The notes under the pieces were generated by a model. It was not told the DNA's origin. It worked only from the letters and a program-made list of their open reading frames with translations, and searched no databases. This document shows positions 17,122-26,373 of a stretch of 64,000 bases of DNA, piece by piece (position 1 is the stretch's first letter; each line of letters starts with the position of its first letter). This stretch comes from JAHZKN01 sp965250205 (GTDB lineage: Bacteria; Pseudomonadota; Alphaproteobacteria; Rhizobiales; Hyphomicrobiaceae). The DNA is taken from assembly GCA_965250205.1 (NCBI GenBank), contig CBDFNK010000023.1:372001-436000 (forward strand). Reading direction: 5' to 3'. The position numbers were made by a program, and so were the translations under genes.

Positions 17122-18543
17122 ATGCGTTTTTTCTCCCATACGACCAAGGGCCGATCTGGATACAATCTGTTTTACCGACTTGGCAAAAATATACAGATAT
17201 TGATTTTTGGCTTATGCTTGTCATCGGGCGTTGCTGGTTGCACGATCCTAACCAGTGAAACGCCGAGCGAAATACTCAGCGCCAATCGCATGCAACTTGG
17301 TGTTGCATACAATTTGCCGCTCAGTGTGATTGATGTAAGACTTTTTGTTAATCCAGAGACTGCAAAGTTTGAGCTTGATGTTAGCGGACCGCGGTCAATT
17401 CCAGACCCAGAACAAAGATACATCCTACGATATCGTCCACTTCCAAATTATGATGATATAGTTGATGTTACTTTGACAGAGAAATCGTTTTTGCAAACTA
17501 TAGATTCAACAACCAAAGACCAAACTCCGGACATCATTGTAAATCTATTCAAAACTGTAGGGCAGATTTCTGGTAGTTTTGAATCGGCTGCTATTGGTGA
17601 TGGAATGAAGCCGATATCAACGGTAACGTTTGATCCACTAAATGACAATGAGCGCAAAGACGCTCTAGTGAATCTCAACCAGGCGCTGACAGCTTATTCC
17701 AACGCTAGAGCAAAGCTTTGCCACAAGGACGGGACTAAGCCCGCAAAACATAACTATGTCAATCGTTCGGTTTGCGCCAGATGGGACAAATTTAGCGAAA
17801 TCGCGATGACCAAAACTGGTGGCAAGGGTGGGCGTTGGAATCGCCAAAATGTTCAAGAAGGCCCTGTGCGTCTGCGGGCAGTTCTCGCGCACAGTGATCA
17901 TTCAAAAAACCACCATCGTCCCCAAATAACAAAAGCGCAGTATGAAACCGAGCCGGAAGAATTCCGTGATTTAAGACATGGAAATTGCAATGTCGGGATA
18001 TGTTATCGCCCGCTCCTTCCCTATTATATCTTTTATCAAGTGACGGCCTATTCTGACGTCCAAAATTTAACGCACTACCATCGTCGAGGTCAAAAGTACG
18101 ATGCAACTCCATCAGATGAAAACATTCGTCACCGCTACGCGCTATTGCCAAACAAGTCGCCACTTGTAGAGATTGACATTCGCCGCGCATTTTTTGTGCA
18201 AAAAATTCAGAAGATCAAGTTTAGTGCGCAGGGCTTTTTGTCGGAGTTACATGTCGACAAAGAAAGTGAGCTGGAAGCAATATCCGTGTTGCCTGTTTCC
18301 ATTATTACTGCCGTTGCAGAAGTTTTGAGATTTCGAGTTAAGATTTTAAATAGTAAAAAAAATGAAGCGGATGCCATTCGCGGCCTTGCTGAACAAAAGA
18401 AAGAGTTGCACCGCCAGCAAGCTCTATTTGAATCAGCGGCGTTGCGTTCACGTGACCGCTACGATCGGTCGACAGCTGCGGCTATAGTCCCAACCAGTCC
18501 GACAACACCAACCCCGTCAAATGATGAGGATATTTCTTTCTAG
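17122..18543 (+). CDS. exported lipoprotein, second of a paralogous pair
   Basis: 473 residues with AAGGA 7 nt before the ATG. The signal ends in lipobox VAGC followed by TILTSET, as in the upstream paralogue. The shared core includes YRPLPNYDD, LQTIDSTTKDQTPDIIVNLF, CNVGICYRPLLPYY, LPNKSPLVEIDIRRAFFVQK, and SELEAISVLPVSIITAVAE, followed by a coiled coil (LNSKKNEADAIRGLAEQKKE) and a Ser/Thr/Pro-rich tail. It lacks the Cys-rich insert of the first protein, which explains its shorter length. Tandem duplication followed by divergence is the simplest history. Likely partner of the neighbouring exported proteases; role unknown. Confidence 0.8.
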   Translation: MRFFSHTTKGRSGYNLFYRLGKNIQILIFGLCLSSGVAGCTILTSETPSEILSANRMQLGVAYNLPLSVIDVRLFVNPETAKFELDVSGPRSIPDPEQRYILRYRPLPNYDDIVDVTLTEKSFLQTIDSTTKDQTPDIIVNLFKTVGQISGSFESAAIGDGMKPISTVTFDPLNDNERKDALVNLNQALTAYSNARAKLCHKDGTKPAKHNYVNRSVCARWDKFSEIAMTKTGGKGGRWNRQNVQEGPVRLRAVLAHSDHSKNHHRPQITKAQYETEPEEFRDLRHGNCNVGICYRPLLPYYIFYQVTAYSDVQNLTHYHRRGQKYDATPSDENIRHRYALLPNKSPLVEIDIRRAFFVQKIQKIKFSAQGFLSELHVDKESELEAISVLPVSIITAVAEVLRFRVKILNSKKNEADAIRGLAEQKKELHRQQALFESAALRSRDRYDRSTAAAIVPTSPTTPTPSNDEDISF

Positions 18544-18576
18544 AAAATTGTGAAATAGAGTTTCGGTACCGAGCGC

Positions 18577-19722
18577 ATGTTTTCATCCCATCCCTTCAGC
18601 CATTGTCGCTGGAAATTGCAATATTGGTTTCGATTGAGCATGGCGTTGATTCTTGTGACTGCAATGGACTGCTCACAACAACAAGCGTATGCACAAAGTA
18701 ATGACTTGCAGTGGTTATTGAGGCCGGTTCGCGGTGCAACGTACACCCGCCAACCCAGCACCCTGATCCGGGAAGACAAGTCAGTTATCCAGATAAAAGA
18801 ACGAACAGTGATAAGGCGTAAAAAATCTAAAAAAAAGGACATCATCTCAAAACTAAAAGATGGTCTGCCTGAACAGGCTTCAAGAAGCCTCCAGTTTCAT
18901 CCAGCCCAAAGAGCGGGTAAAAAACGCGTTGATCGATTTGGCAGAGTCGTGAGCCTTGTCCAAGACTCACGCATGAAAGTGCCGGAAAAGAAACTGACAA
19001 TATTGCCATTTAGCGCAATTGTACGTTTGCAAATACTATATTCAAAAACAAACACGCTTTCTATGGGAACTGGATTTCTTGTCGACCCAGGTGTCGTGAT
19101 TACAGCAGGCCATATCTTATTTAGTGAAAAATATGGGTTGGCAGAGCAAATTGCCGTCACGCCTGGGTGTACGTTATCCAGGGCAAGCTATCCACCAGAC
19201 CCAAAGTTGACCCAAGTGGTCCGCAATGATCGATTTCGTCGCCACCCCTTGTGGGCGAGACCAACATTTGAAGCCCAGTATGATTATGGGGCGATTTTGT
19301 TGCCTGACAGAGAATTATTCAAAGATTGCGGTGTATTTAAACTCAAGGCGTTTAGCGACATTGAGCTCACAAGTCATGTTCGAAAAAAAACCAGTGGATT
19401 TGCTGTTTCTGGCTTTCCTGTTGATCTTTCTCCGCGCGGCACCACTCAGTGGCGCGACCTGGGTCCTCTGAAGAGTTCGCCAAGTGACCGTGGCTTCATC
19501 CGGCATTTGATAAATACGTACAAAGGTCAGAGTGGATCACCGTTGGCTTTTATTGGGACAAATAAAATTACAATGAAAAAAGTTCCTGTCGCTTTTGGCG
19601 TACATTCTCGTGGCAGTAAAACGGGTCTGCATAATGTAGCGGCTAGAGTTAACCAGAGTTTTTTGAACTGGGTGCAATTGCGCATTGAAGAAGTCAAAAA
19701 TCTCAATCGTAGTGAGCGCTGA
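18577..19722 (+). CDS. exported V8-like (trypsin-fold) serine protease
   Basis: 381 residues. The N-terminal hydrophobic stretch (LSMALILVTAMDCSQQQAYAQ) is a signal peptide, and cleavage after AYAQ is likely; Met22 (18640) is an alternative start. A basic, Lys/Arg-rich propeptide-like region of about 90 residues follows. The protease domain has the triad of the V8/glutamyl-endopeptidase type: VITAGHILF (His179), QYDYGAILL (Asp236) and GQSGSPLAF (Ser319). Cleavage specificity cannot be read from the sequence. It is the third gene of the lipoprotein operon (33 nt gap) and converges on the S8 protease. The long basic stretch may keep the enzyme inactive until removed, as in related zymogens; this is inference. 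Confidence 0.85.
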   Translation: MFSSHPFSHCRWKLQYWFRLSMALILVTAMDCSQQQAYAQSNDLQWLLRPVRGATYTRQPSTLIREDKSVIQIKERTVIRRKKSKKKDIISKLKDGLPEQASRSLQFHPAQRAGKKRVDRFGRVVSLVQDSRMKVPEKKLTILPFSAIVRLQILYSKTNTLSMGTGFLVDPGVVITAGHILFSEKYGLAEQIAVTPGCTLSRASYPPDPKLTQVVRNDRFRRHPLWARPTFEAQYDYGAILLPDRELFKDCGVFKLKAFSDIELTSHVRKKTSGFAVSGFPVDLSPRGTTQWRDLGPLKSSPSDRGFIRHLINTYKGQSGSPLAFIGTNKITMKKVPVAFGVHSRGSKTGLHNVAARVNQSFLNWVQLRIEEVKNLNRSER

Positions 19723-20013
19723 GATAGGTCTGTGAAGGGTTGTTAAAATTGCGGTCTGAGATCGAATTTTCGAAATTGGTTTTTTTACTTCAAACCCGCG
19801 ACCTATCATTTGCCGAAATGGACTTTGCATTTCACTCATCGACGGTGAGGACGACCAGTTACCTGACGTCTCAAAATAAAACTTGGCGCGCTTGGGCTGA
19901 GATTGTTCAAGTACGCTTTTCGAGGAATGGGACACCTGGGGGAATAGTTATGTAAAGAGATTAAAAGCATCGAAAGCGACTGTGTTGCTCTCGACGCTGG
20001 CCAGAGGCGTGCC

Positions 20014-20039
20014 GCTATTCAGTGGCGTTACTGAATAGC
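20014..20039. repeat. 10-bp stem-loop at the stop codon of the S8 protease
   Basis: GCTATTCAGT (20014-20023) and ACTGAATAGC (20030-20039) pair perfectly with a 6-base loop. It spans the stop codon of the S8 gene and lies between the two convergent operons. There is no T-run, so it could be a weak or factor-assisted terminator or a mRNA-end protector. Confidence 0.45.
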
Positions 20040-22115
20040 AAATAGGAACTTACGAATGTCTTTGAGTTTAAAGGTTTGGGGCTCATTACTCCCAACAGGC
20101 ATTATTGTAATTTTGTGCTTGGCTAGGTCATTGCCCAATGGACATTCGCGGTGTTCGTGATTTTTGGAAGCCTCGACACGATACTGGACAAGCAAGCGTT
20201 TTCCTCCTTCGACATCGGCTATATCAAGACTTAAAAGGGAGTTGCTATTATTTTTTTTGCCATCAGTATTTTTTTTATTGCGACCCATTGAAAGATTGCC
20301 TTCGCACAAAAGCAACATGAGATCGCCCTTGGTTATTCGCCCGTAAATCGGTTTGGCAGTCGGTGCGTTGAGCTCAATGACGTCGTGCGAAATCGCAACG
20401 GCACGAACAATATTTAGCTTGAGTTTTCGTTTTACTCTGTTCTCTAGTGCTGGGTCAAAGTCAGCGCTGGTTAAGAGCCGTACTTTTACGTCCTCAGGGC
20501 TTCCAATGTTGTATTTGTTTAAGATTGCAGCGGCGAACGATACAAGTGGTGCAGCCAATGACGACCCTGACCGGAAAACCACTTTACTTGCCTCGCCGTC
20601 CTCGTGAACAGGAACCCGGCAACCCGGCGCGGATAGCTCGACGTTTGATTCACTCCATGTCGATTGGCGGTCTTCAGGCTTGCCGTTTGCCTTAAGTGAA
20701 CCAACAATAATCAAATTTGGAAATTGTCCACCTAGCGCTGCTGGGTGCTCGTTGTTTACCTGTCCTGGTCTGTTTCCAGCTGCTGCCACGAAGAGAGCAT
20801 TGCGTTTGCTTTTTAGTACCTCCCTTAGGCCTTTTAGTTCCTTGTCGTAAGAGATGCTCAAATTTATGACTGCATTGGAGTTCGTTCCCACTTCCATAAT
20901 GTTTGCTAAATGTTTTTCGTCTAGAGTTCCGTATTTCGTTTGAAAAATGTTGATTGGGCGGATTTTAATAGGGTCATTCATGAGTTTCAAAAACCGGTCG
21001 AAGTAAGCGCCGCCCAATGCAGCTGAGACGACATTGGCACCGTGCCCTGATTTGGGGTACTCTTTGTCTGGCTGTCGTTCTTTCCAAGATTGTATTCCAC
21101 TACGCGTAAGCGCAGCACCGTATCGCGCGGCGGTAGCATCCGATACACCAGTATCGGCAACAACAATCTGGCTAGGGTGGTGCAAAAGCCGGCCGTTGGC
21201 CTGGTTCAGTCCGATAACATGGAGCAATTGCATCGCATCAAACGGGTATGTATTCGAAGGTGGTTTTTCTTTCGGGCATTTGTCTTCCGGATCCGTGAGG
21301 ACAGTGAGGTGGCCGATTTCCTTAGCTTCACTGTCGGTCACTGACGTTGGGCGCAAATCCTTATCCAACAACGCTGTGTTATCTTTGTGCAATGCGGCAA
21401 CGATGATTCTTTGCGCCGTTTTTTTGTCAGTTCTGGTAGACAAAGATAGACTGCCCCAGCCATCCAGAACTTCGACACGACTAGCTGGAGTGCCGGTGCC
21501 CCATTGTCCGCCTGCCCAAGAGTCCATAGTCCAACGGTCGGTTGTTATAGAATTCCACGTCGATGGGTTCACTACGACCGTCGAATTGCCGGCCCATCCT
21601 GGATAGCCGGTCGAATAGTTTCCGAAACCAATTTGTCCAGGCTTTCTAAGACCAACGATTAGCGGCTGATCAAGCAAGTATGGCAATTTTTTTGAAGCTA
21701 AACTGTTTTCGGTCGATACAGGAATAACTTTTGAAGCCGTTAGCTTTGGCAAGCGTAGACAAAAAGGCAGGACCATATCCTGATCGCTTTGAGCACTGGA
21801 TTCGAATGACAGGGGAGCCGCGAAATTGGTATAATTTGCGGCCTTCTTCTGGAGGATGTGTAAATATGCCTTATCCCTGCGTCCGCAATGACGCGAGATC
21901 AGGTCGCCCAGTTTCTCCGATTTTTTCACATGAAGTGTCGATGGCGCCCCGACATCTGCCAATGCAGCTGTTGTTGCTGCCCCGATCTGTTTCTCGTTGG
22001 CGCGGACCAAAATGCTCTCGTTTGCCGCTGCCCTTAGGCTTAACAATAGACAGCTTCCAACAAGCAGGGGTGCGATCAGCAGATATGATATGCAGCAATG
22101 CCTATGAATGTGCAT
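20028..22115 (-). CDS. exported subtilisin-like (S8) serine protease
   Basis: 695 residues with AGAGG upstream of the ATG. Residues 1-32 are a signal peptide (basic start, YLLIAPLLVGSCLLLSLRAAA). Residues about 58-125 (LHVKKSEKLGDLISRHCG...) resemble a LysM-type or prodomain-like fold, which I hold only weakly. The S8 catalytic domain covers about 290-570: IVVADTGVS (Asp321), SGHGANVV (His358), FVAAAGNRPG (Asn448, oxyanion) and RSGSSLAAP (Ser519). A C-terminal domain of about 120 residues follows, with no known match. It lies 120 bp downstream of the trypsin-like gene on the same strand and is probably co-transcribed. The triad is complete, so activity is expected. Confidence 0.88.
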   Translation of the reverse strand: MHIHRHCCISYLLIAPLLVGSCLLLSLRAAANESILVRANEKQIGAATTAALADVGAPSTLHVKKSEKLGDLISRHCGRRDKAYLHILQKKAANYTNFAAPLSFESSAQSDQDMVLPFCLRLPKLTASKVIPVSTENSLASKKLPYLLDQPLIVGLRKPGQIGFGNYSTGYPGWAGNSTVVVNPSTWNSITTDRWTMDSWAGGQWGTGTPASRVEVLDGWGSLSLSTRTDKKTAQRIIVAALHKDNTALLDKDLRPTSVTDSEAKEIGHLTVLTDPEDKCPKEKPPSNTYPFDAMQLLHVIGLNQANGRLLHHPSQIVVADTGVSDATAARYGAALTRSGIQSWKERQPDKEYPKSGHGANVVSAALGGAYFDRFLKLMNDPIKIRPINIFQTKYGTLDEKHLANIMEVGTNSNAVINLSISYDKELKGLREVLKSKRNALFVAAAGNRPGQVNNEHPAALGGQFPNLIIVGSLKANGKPEDRQSTWSESNVELSAPGCRVPVHEDGEASKVVFRSGSSLAAPLVSFAAAILNKYNIGSPEDVKVRLLTSADFDPALENRVKRKLKLNIVRAVAISHDVIELNAPTAKPIYGRITKGDLMLLLCEGNLSMGRNKKNTDGKKNNSNSLLSLDIADVEGGKRLLVQYRVEASKNHEHRECPLGNDLAKHKITIMPVGSNEPQTFKLKDIRKFLFAIQ

Positions 22116-22235
22116 CCTCGTGACCTCTAATCAATACATACGAGTGATCCAATGCGCATCGGTGATACAGTCGCCGTACCTATCGAGTGGCTCAACAGAC
22201 AGTGTGTATAGATACGAAACAGTTGTACAGAAATA

Positions 22236-23108
22236 CTATGGTTGACAGTTGGCCGTGGACACATCGATACCACAAATTTCTAGTGATGGGATTTTAAGCC
22301 TCTCAGACCACGCCTTAGCCCAGTCTTTCGTCCAGGTTTCAAATGCTCCTGTGGAAGTAGCAGAAAGGTAGGATACTTTTTTAATATCGCCGCGAGAGTT
22401 GACAGCCATAACTCGTCGGCTCTTTTTTGCCGGATCGCGATAAACGTACGCAGCTCCGCCGCTATCGCCGTAACAAATAGCGGCGCCGCCAACGGTCGTT
22501 GCGTAGTGCCGCGCCCACTGATCATTCGTAGCTTTTGGAAGTCCGTCGGGTTGTGTTGCGTTGGTAACGGGTCTAATTTCGGCCTCGCCTTCGTACTGAA
22601 CTCCGTAGTTGTCATCAACGCCATCTTTTTTTTTGCAGCCGAACCCTGTTAGAAGAATTTCTAAATCAGTCTGAAGAAGAGTCGAGTTAAGATTTATTGT
22701 TTCAAATGTAGCAACTGGAATGTCATCGTTTTTTGCGATGCAAAGTGCCCAATCAGCACTCGTTGTCTTGGTCCCTGCACTTGAGGTTGATGGCGTATAA
22801 TCAGAATGATGTGCACACTCAACTTGAATGTCTTTGCCGCCCGCTTTCAGGCTTCCTTTAGCACCGTTACCAACACAATGTGCTGCTGTTAGGAGAATTC
22901 TGGGACCAATCGCAGTACTCGTACAGTTACTGAATGCGAAGGTTGCCGGCCAGTCTGCTACTTTTGACTTCCGCCCGCCAATAATTAGAGGTTCGACACC
23001 CGCATTGTCTTTAAGGGGTGTCATGATAAATCCTTGTGACATGGCACTATCGGCGACACAGATCATCGTGAAGAGCGTAGCAAAACAAACAACAAATAAA
23101 ATCTTCAT
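22236..23108 (-). CDS. exported trypsin-like (S1) serine protease
   Basis: 290 residues from the Met at 23108, which follows AAGGAG at good spacing; the frame is open further upstream but without support. A signal peptide (MKILFVVCFATLFTMICVADS) is followed by a short propeptide and IIGG (residues 42-45), the classic new N-terminus of activated trypsins. The triad is LLTAAHCVG (His77), SADWALCI (Asp119) and CYGDSGGAA (Ser216); several Cys pairs are present. In chymotrypsin-fold enzymes cleavage before IIGG activates the zymogen. The neighbouring S8 or V8-like protease could do this, but that is speculation. First gene of the leftward unit. Confidence 0.88.
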   Translation of the reverse strand: MKILFVVCFATLFTMICVADSAMSQGFIMTPLKDNAGVEPLIIGGRKSKVADWPATFAFSNCTSTAIGPRILLTAAHCVGNGAKGSLKAGGKDIQVECAHHSDYTPSTSSAGTKTTSADWALCIAKNDDIPVATFETINLNSTLLQTDLEILLTGFGCKKKDGVDDNYGVQYEGEAEIRPVTNATQPDGLPKATNDQWARHYATTVGGAAICYGDSGGAAYVYRDPAKKSRRVMAVNSRGDIKKVSYLSATSTGAFETWTKDWAKAWSERLKIPSLEICGIDVSTANCQP

Positions 23109-23261
23109 ATCGATAAACTCCTTAAACAATACCCCAGAAATAAAATCACCGGGCACGTAATTTCCGGATCTCGCTGTATAATGATCGCTAATTGCGACCA
23201 CTCAAATAAAATACAATATAATCCTCTAAATCTGCGTCGCGCAAGCCCCCATAGGCGCTGA

Positions 23262-23385
23262 TGTCGGACAGCAGGTATCGACAAAAAAATTGAGCTGCTG
23301 CTTGAGCGCATCATGGAAAGTGGCAACCCCACCGTTATCACAGCGTATGAGAAAAAGCTTGCAGGGTTGGAAAGAGATAAGCTTG

Positions 23386-23387
<2 letters not shown>
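23262..23387 (+). pseudogene. large serine recombinase, C-terminal-region fragment
   Basis: The plus strand reads GIDKKIELLLERIMESGNPT, then VITAYEKKLAGLERDKLV. This is the coiled-coil stretch of large serine recombinases (typically '...LLERI.E...P.VI.AYE.KI..LEREKLVL'). There is an in-frame stop at 23259 and no catalytic domain. The fragment ends exactly where the truncated tRNA-Ala begins, so it marks a recombination or deletion junction at the edge of the accessory region. Confidence 0.65.
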
Positions 23388-23440
<53 letters not shown>

Positions 23441-23620
23441 ATTTTGGTTGGGAACTTTTATGTATTGGCCAAGAGGGCCACAAAAGTCCGTGAACCTAAA
23501 GATGTGTCCTTAAGCCGATCACTGTCAACATTCAAGCTGGAAGTGGTCGCATCAACCGGGCACGTACAGGTGTCCTATTAAGCCCAGCTTATATGAGATT
23601 CGGTTTTTTTAGGCGAGCTG

Positions 23621-23729
23621 CTAGATCATGTTCGAGCCAAAAGTGCGCGCGGGCTTGCGCCCGGAATATGATCCAAAACAAATGGTTAGAACACGCCCAC
23701 TGATTCAATCTAAGATGAACAGGCTCTAG
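23621..23729. repeat. interspersed repeat, family B, copy 1
   Basis: Runs from CTAGATCATGTTCGAGCC to AACAGGCTCTAG. On the minus strand the leading CTAGAGC supplies the TAG stop of the TIGR02300-type gene. Related copies: 34766-34873, 55974-56078 and, weaker, 62885-62985. An inner palindrome (GCGCGGGCTTGCGC) can form a hairpin. Confidence 0.55.
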
Positions 23730-24109
23730 TGGTTGTCGCTCACCCCTTTCTTAGTCGTGCCAACAATAATCTCCGGCACCACAGTATCGTCCTGATCATC
23801 ATCAGTTGCCAGGACTGTATTGTTGTCATCGTCATCGTCATCGTCAATGTCGTCGGAATCTTCGATATCTTCGATTGATTCCGCTGCATCCAAGGCATCA
23901 TCACCCTCGGTGGTAGCTTTGGCAGTCGTTTCTTTCTTTTCTTCTTTGACAGGCTCTGGTTCGGGCGCTGGCGGAGGCGCTGTCGCGATCACATATTCCG
24001 TGTCGCAGATCGGGCAGACAATCGGGTCACGATTGAGATCATAAAAGTGCGATCCGCAATCGTCATTTTGGCAGGTGCGCTTGGTGCCGCGCGCAGCTTT
24101 GCTGGCCAT
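23726..24109 (-). CDS. TIGR02300 family protein (FYDLN acid protein)
   Basis: 127 residues. The N-terminal 45 residues form a four-Cys zinc-ribbon-like unit with the family signature (CQNDDCGSHFYDLNRDPIVC, then CDTEY). The C-terminal half is very acidic, with long Asp/Glu runs (DSDDIDDDDDDDNN). Proteins of this family are conserved in alphaproteobacteria next to aroA; their function is not established. The gene is divergent from aroA. Its stop codon lies in interspersed repeat B. Confidence 0.9.
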   Translation of the reverse strand: MASKAARGTKRTCQNDDCGSHFYDLNRDPIVCPICDTEYVIATAPPPAPEPEPVKEEKKETTAKATTEGDDALDAAESIEDIEDSDDIDDDDDDDNNTVLATDDDQDDTVVPEIIVGTTKKGVSDNH

Positions 24110-24346
24110 GTTGTCCTCATCCTCTCATCATCGGAATTTTTGAGGCCTCTGCCATATCGCATAGCGGTTGTCAAAACCAGGGATAAAGTGTCCTGCCAAA
24201 GTTGGCACCCGGATGACGCGAGGCGCTCGGTTTGGCCTCACCCAGGCGGCGTTGACACGGTGGGCCGCTCAGGGCTCTATGCCGTAAACCTTGTTCGTGC
24301 CGCAACCACGGCACCGAAGCCTCATAATGGAGCGCCAGTCTGGCCC

Positions 24347-25708
24347 GTGACAATCGCCGATCGCCACCCCCTATCGTCCTTTAAAACAGATGCACTTTCC
24401 GGCCGCATTCGTGTCCCTGGAGATAAATCCATTTCCCATCGGGCGCTGATTTTTGGCGCTTTGGCGCTGGGTAGGACGACCATCGACGGGCTTTTGCAAT
24501 CCTCAGACGTGATCGCGACGGCGGATGCGGTGCGGGCGCTGGGTGCCAAAATAGAACAGCTCGGCGAGGGTCGTTGGCAGGTGACGGGGTGCGGAACCGG
24601 TGGCTTGATCCAGCCCAATGCCGCCCTCGACTTTGGCAACTCTGGCACCGGTACGCGATTGATGATGGGTGTCATTGCAGGCCACAACATCGAAGTGCTC
24701 ATTGAAGGTGACCATTCATTGTCGAAGCGGCCGATGGGCCGTGTACTGACGCCTCTGCAACAGATGGGACTGGAGGTGATCGAGCCAGATCGCAGCACAC
24801 TGCCGCTTACCGTGCGTGGCACGCCAGACCCACTGCCGATCAGCTATACATTGCCGGTTGCCTCAGCGCAGGTGAAAAGCGCTATTCTGTTGGCGGCCTT
24901 GATGGGGCAGGGAACGACGACCGTTATTGAGCCTCAGCCAACGCGCGATCATACCGAACGGCTGCTGAAAGCTTTTGGTGCCAACATCAACGTGTCTGAT
25001 CTGCCAGGCGGCAACGGCGGACGCCATATCGAAATGACGGGTCCGCATGAACTCGCGGGTCAATCAATCAATGTGCCAGGGGACCCCAGTTCAGCGGCGT
25101 TTTTGATCGCCGCCGCAATTTTGGTTCCGGGCTCTGAGATTACCATTGAAGGTGTGTTGATCAATCCAGCCCGTGTTGGCTTGTTTGAAACCCTAAAAGA
25201 GATGGGTGCAGACATCACCCTGCAAAATCAGCGTGAAGCGGGTGGTGAACCTGTTGCAGACATTTGTGCACGTTCGTCAAAGCTCAAAGGCGTGACAGTT
25301 CCGGCAACGCGAGCGCCAAGCATGATTGATGAATATCCGATCCTGGCCGTGCTGGCCGCATTTGCAACAGGCACGACACTGATGCTTGGGCTCGGTGAAC
25401 TTAAAGTCAAAGAAAGTAATCGACTGAGTGCAACCGCTGACGGGCTGAAAGCCAATGGTGTTGTCGTTGAGGTTGGGGATGACAATCTGACTGTACATGG
25501 CATGGACAACGTGCCAGGCGGCGGTCTTGTGACAACGCACCTTGATCATCGTCTGGCGATGGCATTTCTGGTGATGGGTCTTGCTAGTGAAAATCCAGTC
25601 ACGGTTGATGACGTCACCATGATCAACACAAGTTTCCCAGAATTTCGCGGGCTGATGGCGGAGGTCGGCGGCAGGCTCGGTTTGGTCGATGAGGGGACAG
25701 CCTCATGA
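24347..25708 (+). CDS. aroA: 3-phosphoshikimate 1-carboxyvinyltransferase (EPSP synthase)
   Basis: Transfers the enolpyruvyl group of PEP to shikimate-3-phosphate, step six of the shikimate pathway, in the cytoplasm. The signatures are present: GRIRVPGDKSISHRALIFGA near the N-terminus, DFGNSGTGTRLMMG, and near the C-terminus ELKVKESNRLSATADGL and DHRLAMAFLV. The frame is open back to 24047, but homology starts only at about 24370. I chose GTG 24347 (453 residues, normal family length); the start is uncertain because no ATG in frame is nearby. The stop overlaps the cmk start by 4 bp (ATGA). Confidence 0.93.
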   Translation: MTIADRHPLSSFKTDALSGRIRVPGDKSISHRALIFGALALGRTTIDGLLQSSDVIATADAVRALGAKIEQLGEGRWQVTGCGTGGLIQPNAALDFGNSGTGTRLMMGVIAGHNIEVLIEGDHSLSKRPMGRVLTPLQQMGLEVIEPDRSTLPLTVRGTPDPLPISYTLPVASAQVKSAILLAALMGQGTTTVIEPQPTRDHTERLLKAFGANINVSDLPGGNGGRHIEMTGPHELAGQSINVPGDPSSAAFLIAAAILVPGSEITIEGVLINPARVGLFETLKEMGADITLQNQREAGGEPVADICARSSKLKGVTVPATRAPSMIDEYPILAVLAAFATGTTLMLGLGELKVKESNRLSATADGLKANGVVVEVGDDNLTVHGMDNVPGGGLVTTHLDHRLAMAFLVMGLASENPVTVDDVTMINTSFPEFRGLMAEVGGRLGLVDEGTAS

Positions 25709-26331
25709 TCATTGCACTTGATGGTCCTGCGGCCTCCGGAAAGGGCACACTTGGCAAGCGCATCGCGGCGCATTACGGATTGCACAGTCTTGATACAGGG
25801 CTGCTCTATCGGGCGGTGGCGCTGTCGCTCATCAACCGCAGGCTAAAGCTTGATGACGTCTGGGCGGCGGTCGCGATGGCCCGGGCCCTTGATCCAGAGC
25901 GGCTTGACGATCCGAACCTACGCCGAGCTGATGTGGGTGAGGGGGCCTCTGTGGTTGCCAAAATCCCCGAGGTGCGGGCTGCTCTGTTGGCCTATCAACG
26001 ATGGTTTGCCCGCCAAAGTTCAGGAGCTGTGCTTGATGGTCGGGACATTGCGACGGTCGTTTGCCCCGACGCAGATGTGAAGATTTTCGTTACCGCCAGC
26101 CCTGAGGCCCGCGCCAAGCGGCGTCATCTGGAATATCAGGCCCGGGGCCTTGAGATGACGGAATCGGACGTGTTGGAGTTGATTGTGGCCCGCGATGCCC
26201 GCGATAGTGGCCGCGCTGATGCGCCGCTGAAGCAAGATGAGGGTGCTGTCTTGCTTGATACGACCGAGTTGGATATAGATGCCGCATTCGACGTCGCTGT
26301 CGGAGAGATCAAGAGGAAGATCGGCCGGTAG
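25705..26331 (+). CDS. cmk: cytidylate kinase
   Basis: 208 residues, phosphorylating CMP/dCMP with ATP in pyrimidine nucleotide recycling. The P-loop IALDGPAASGKGTLGKRIA is at the very N-terminus. Further motifs are SLDTGLLYRAVAL, the CMP-binding VLDGRDIATVVCPDADVKIF and the lid with ARAKRRHLEYQARG. Length is normal. Translationally coupled to aroA; the aroA-cmk-rpsA order is common in alphaproteobacteria. Confidence 0.93.
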   Translation: MIIALDGPAASGKGTLGKRIAAHYGLHSLDTGLLYRAVALSLINRRLKLDDVWAAVAMARALDPERLDDPNLRRADVGEGASVVAKIPEVRAALLAYQRWFARQSSGAVLDGRDIATVVCPDADVKIFVTASPEARAKRRHLEYQARGLEMTESDVLELIVARDARDSGRADAPLKQDEGAVLLDTTELDIDAAFDVAVGEIKRKIGR

Positions 26332-26373
26332 AAGCGTGTTTGCCTTTAGGCGGCGCTTCAAAATCAAACCGGT

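Noticed and set aside
19740..19955. 71-residue plus-strand ORF between the V8-like and S8 proteases
   Set aside because: No start signal or recognisable composition; lies in the convergent gap.
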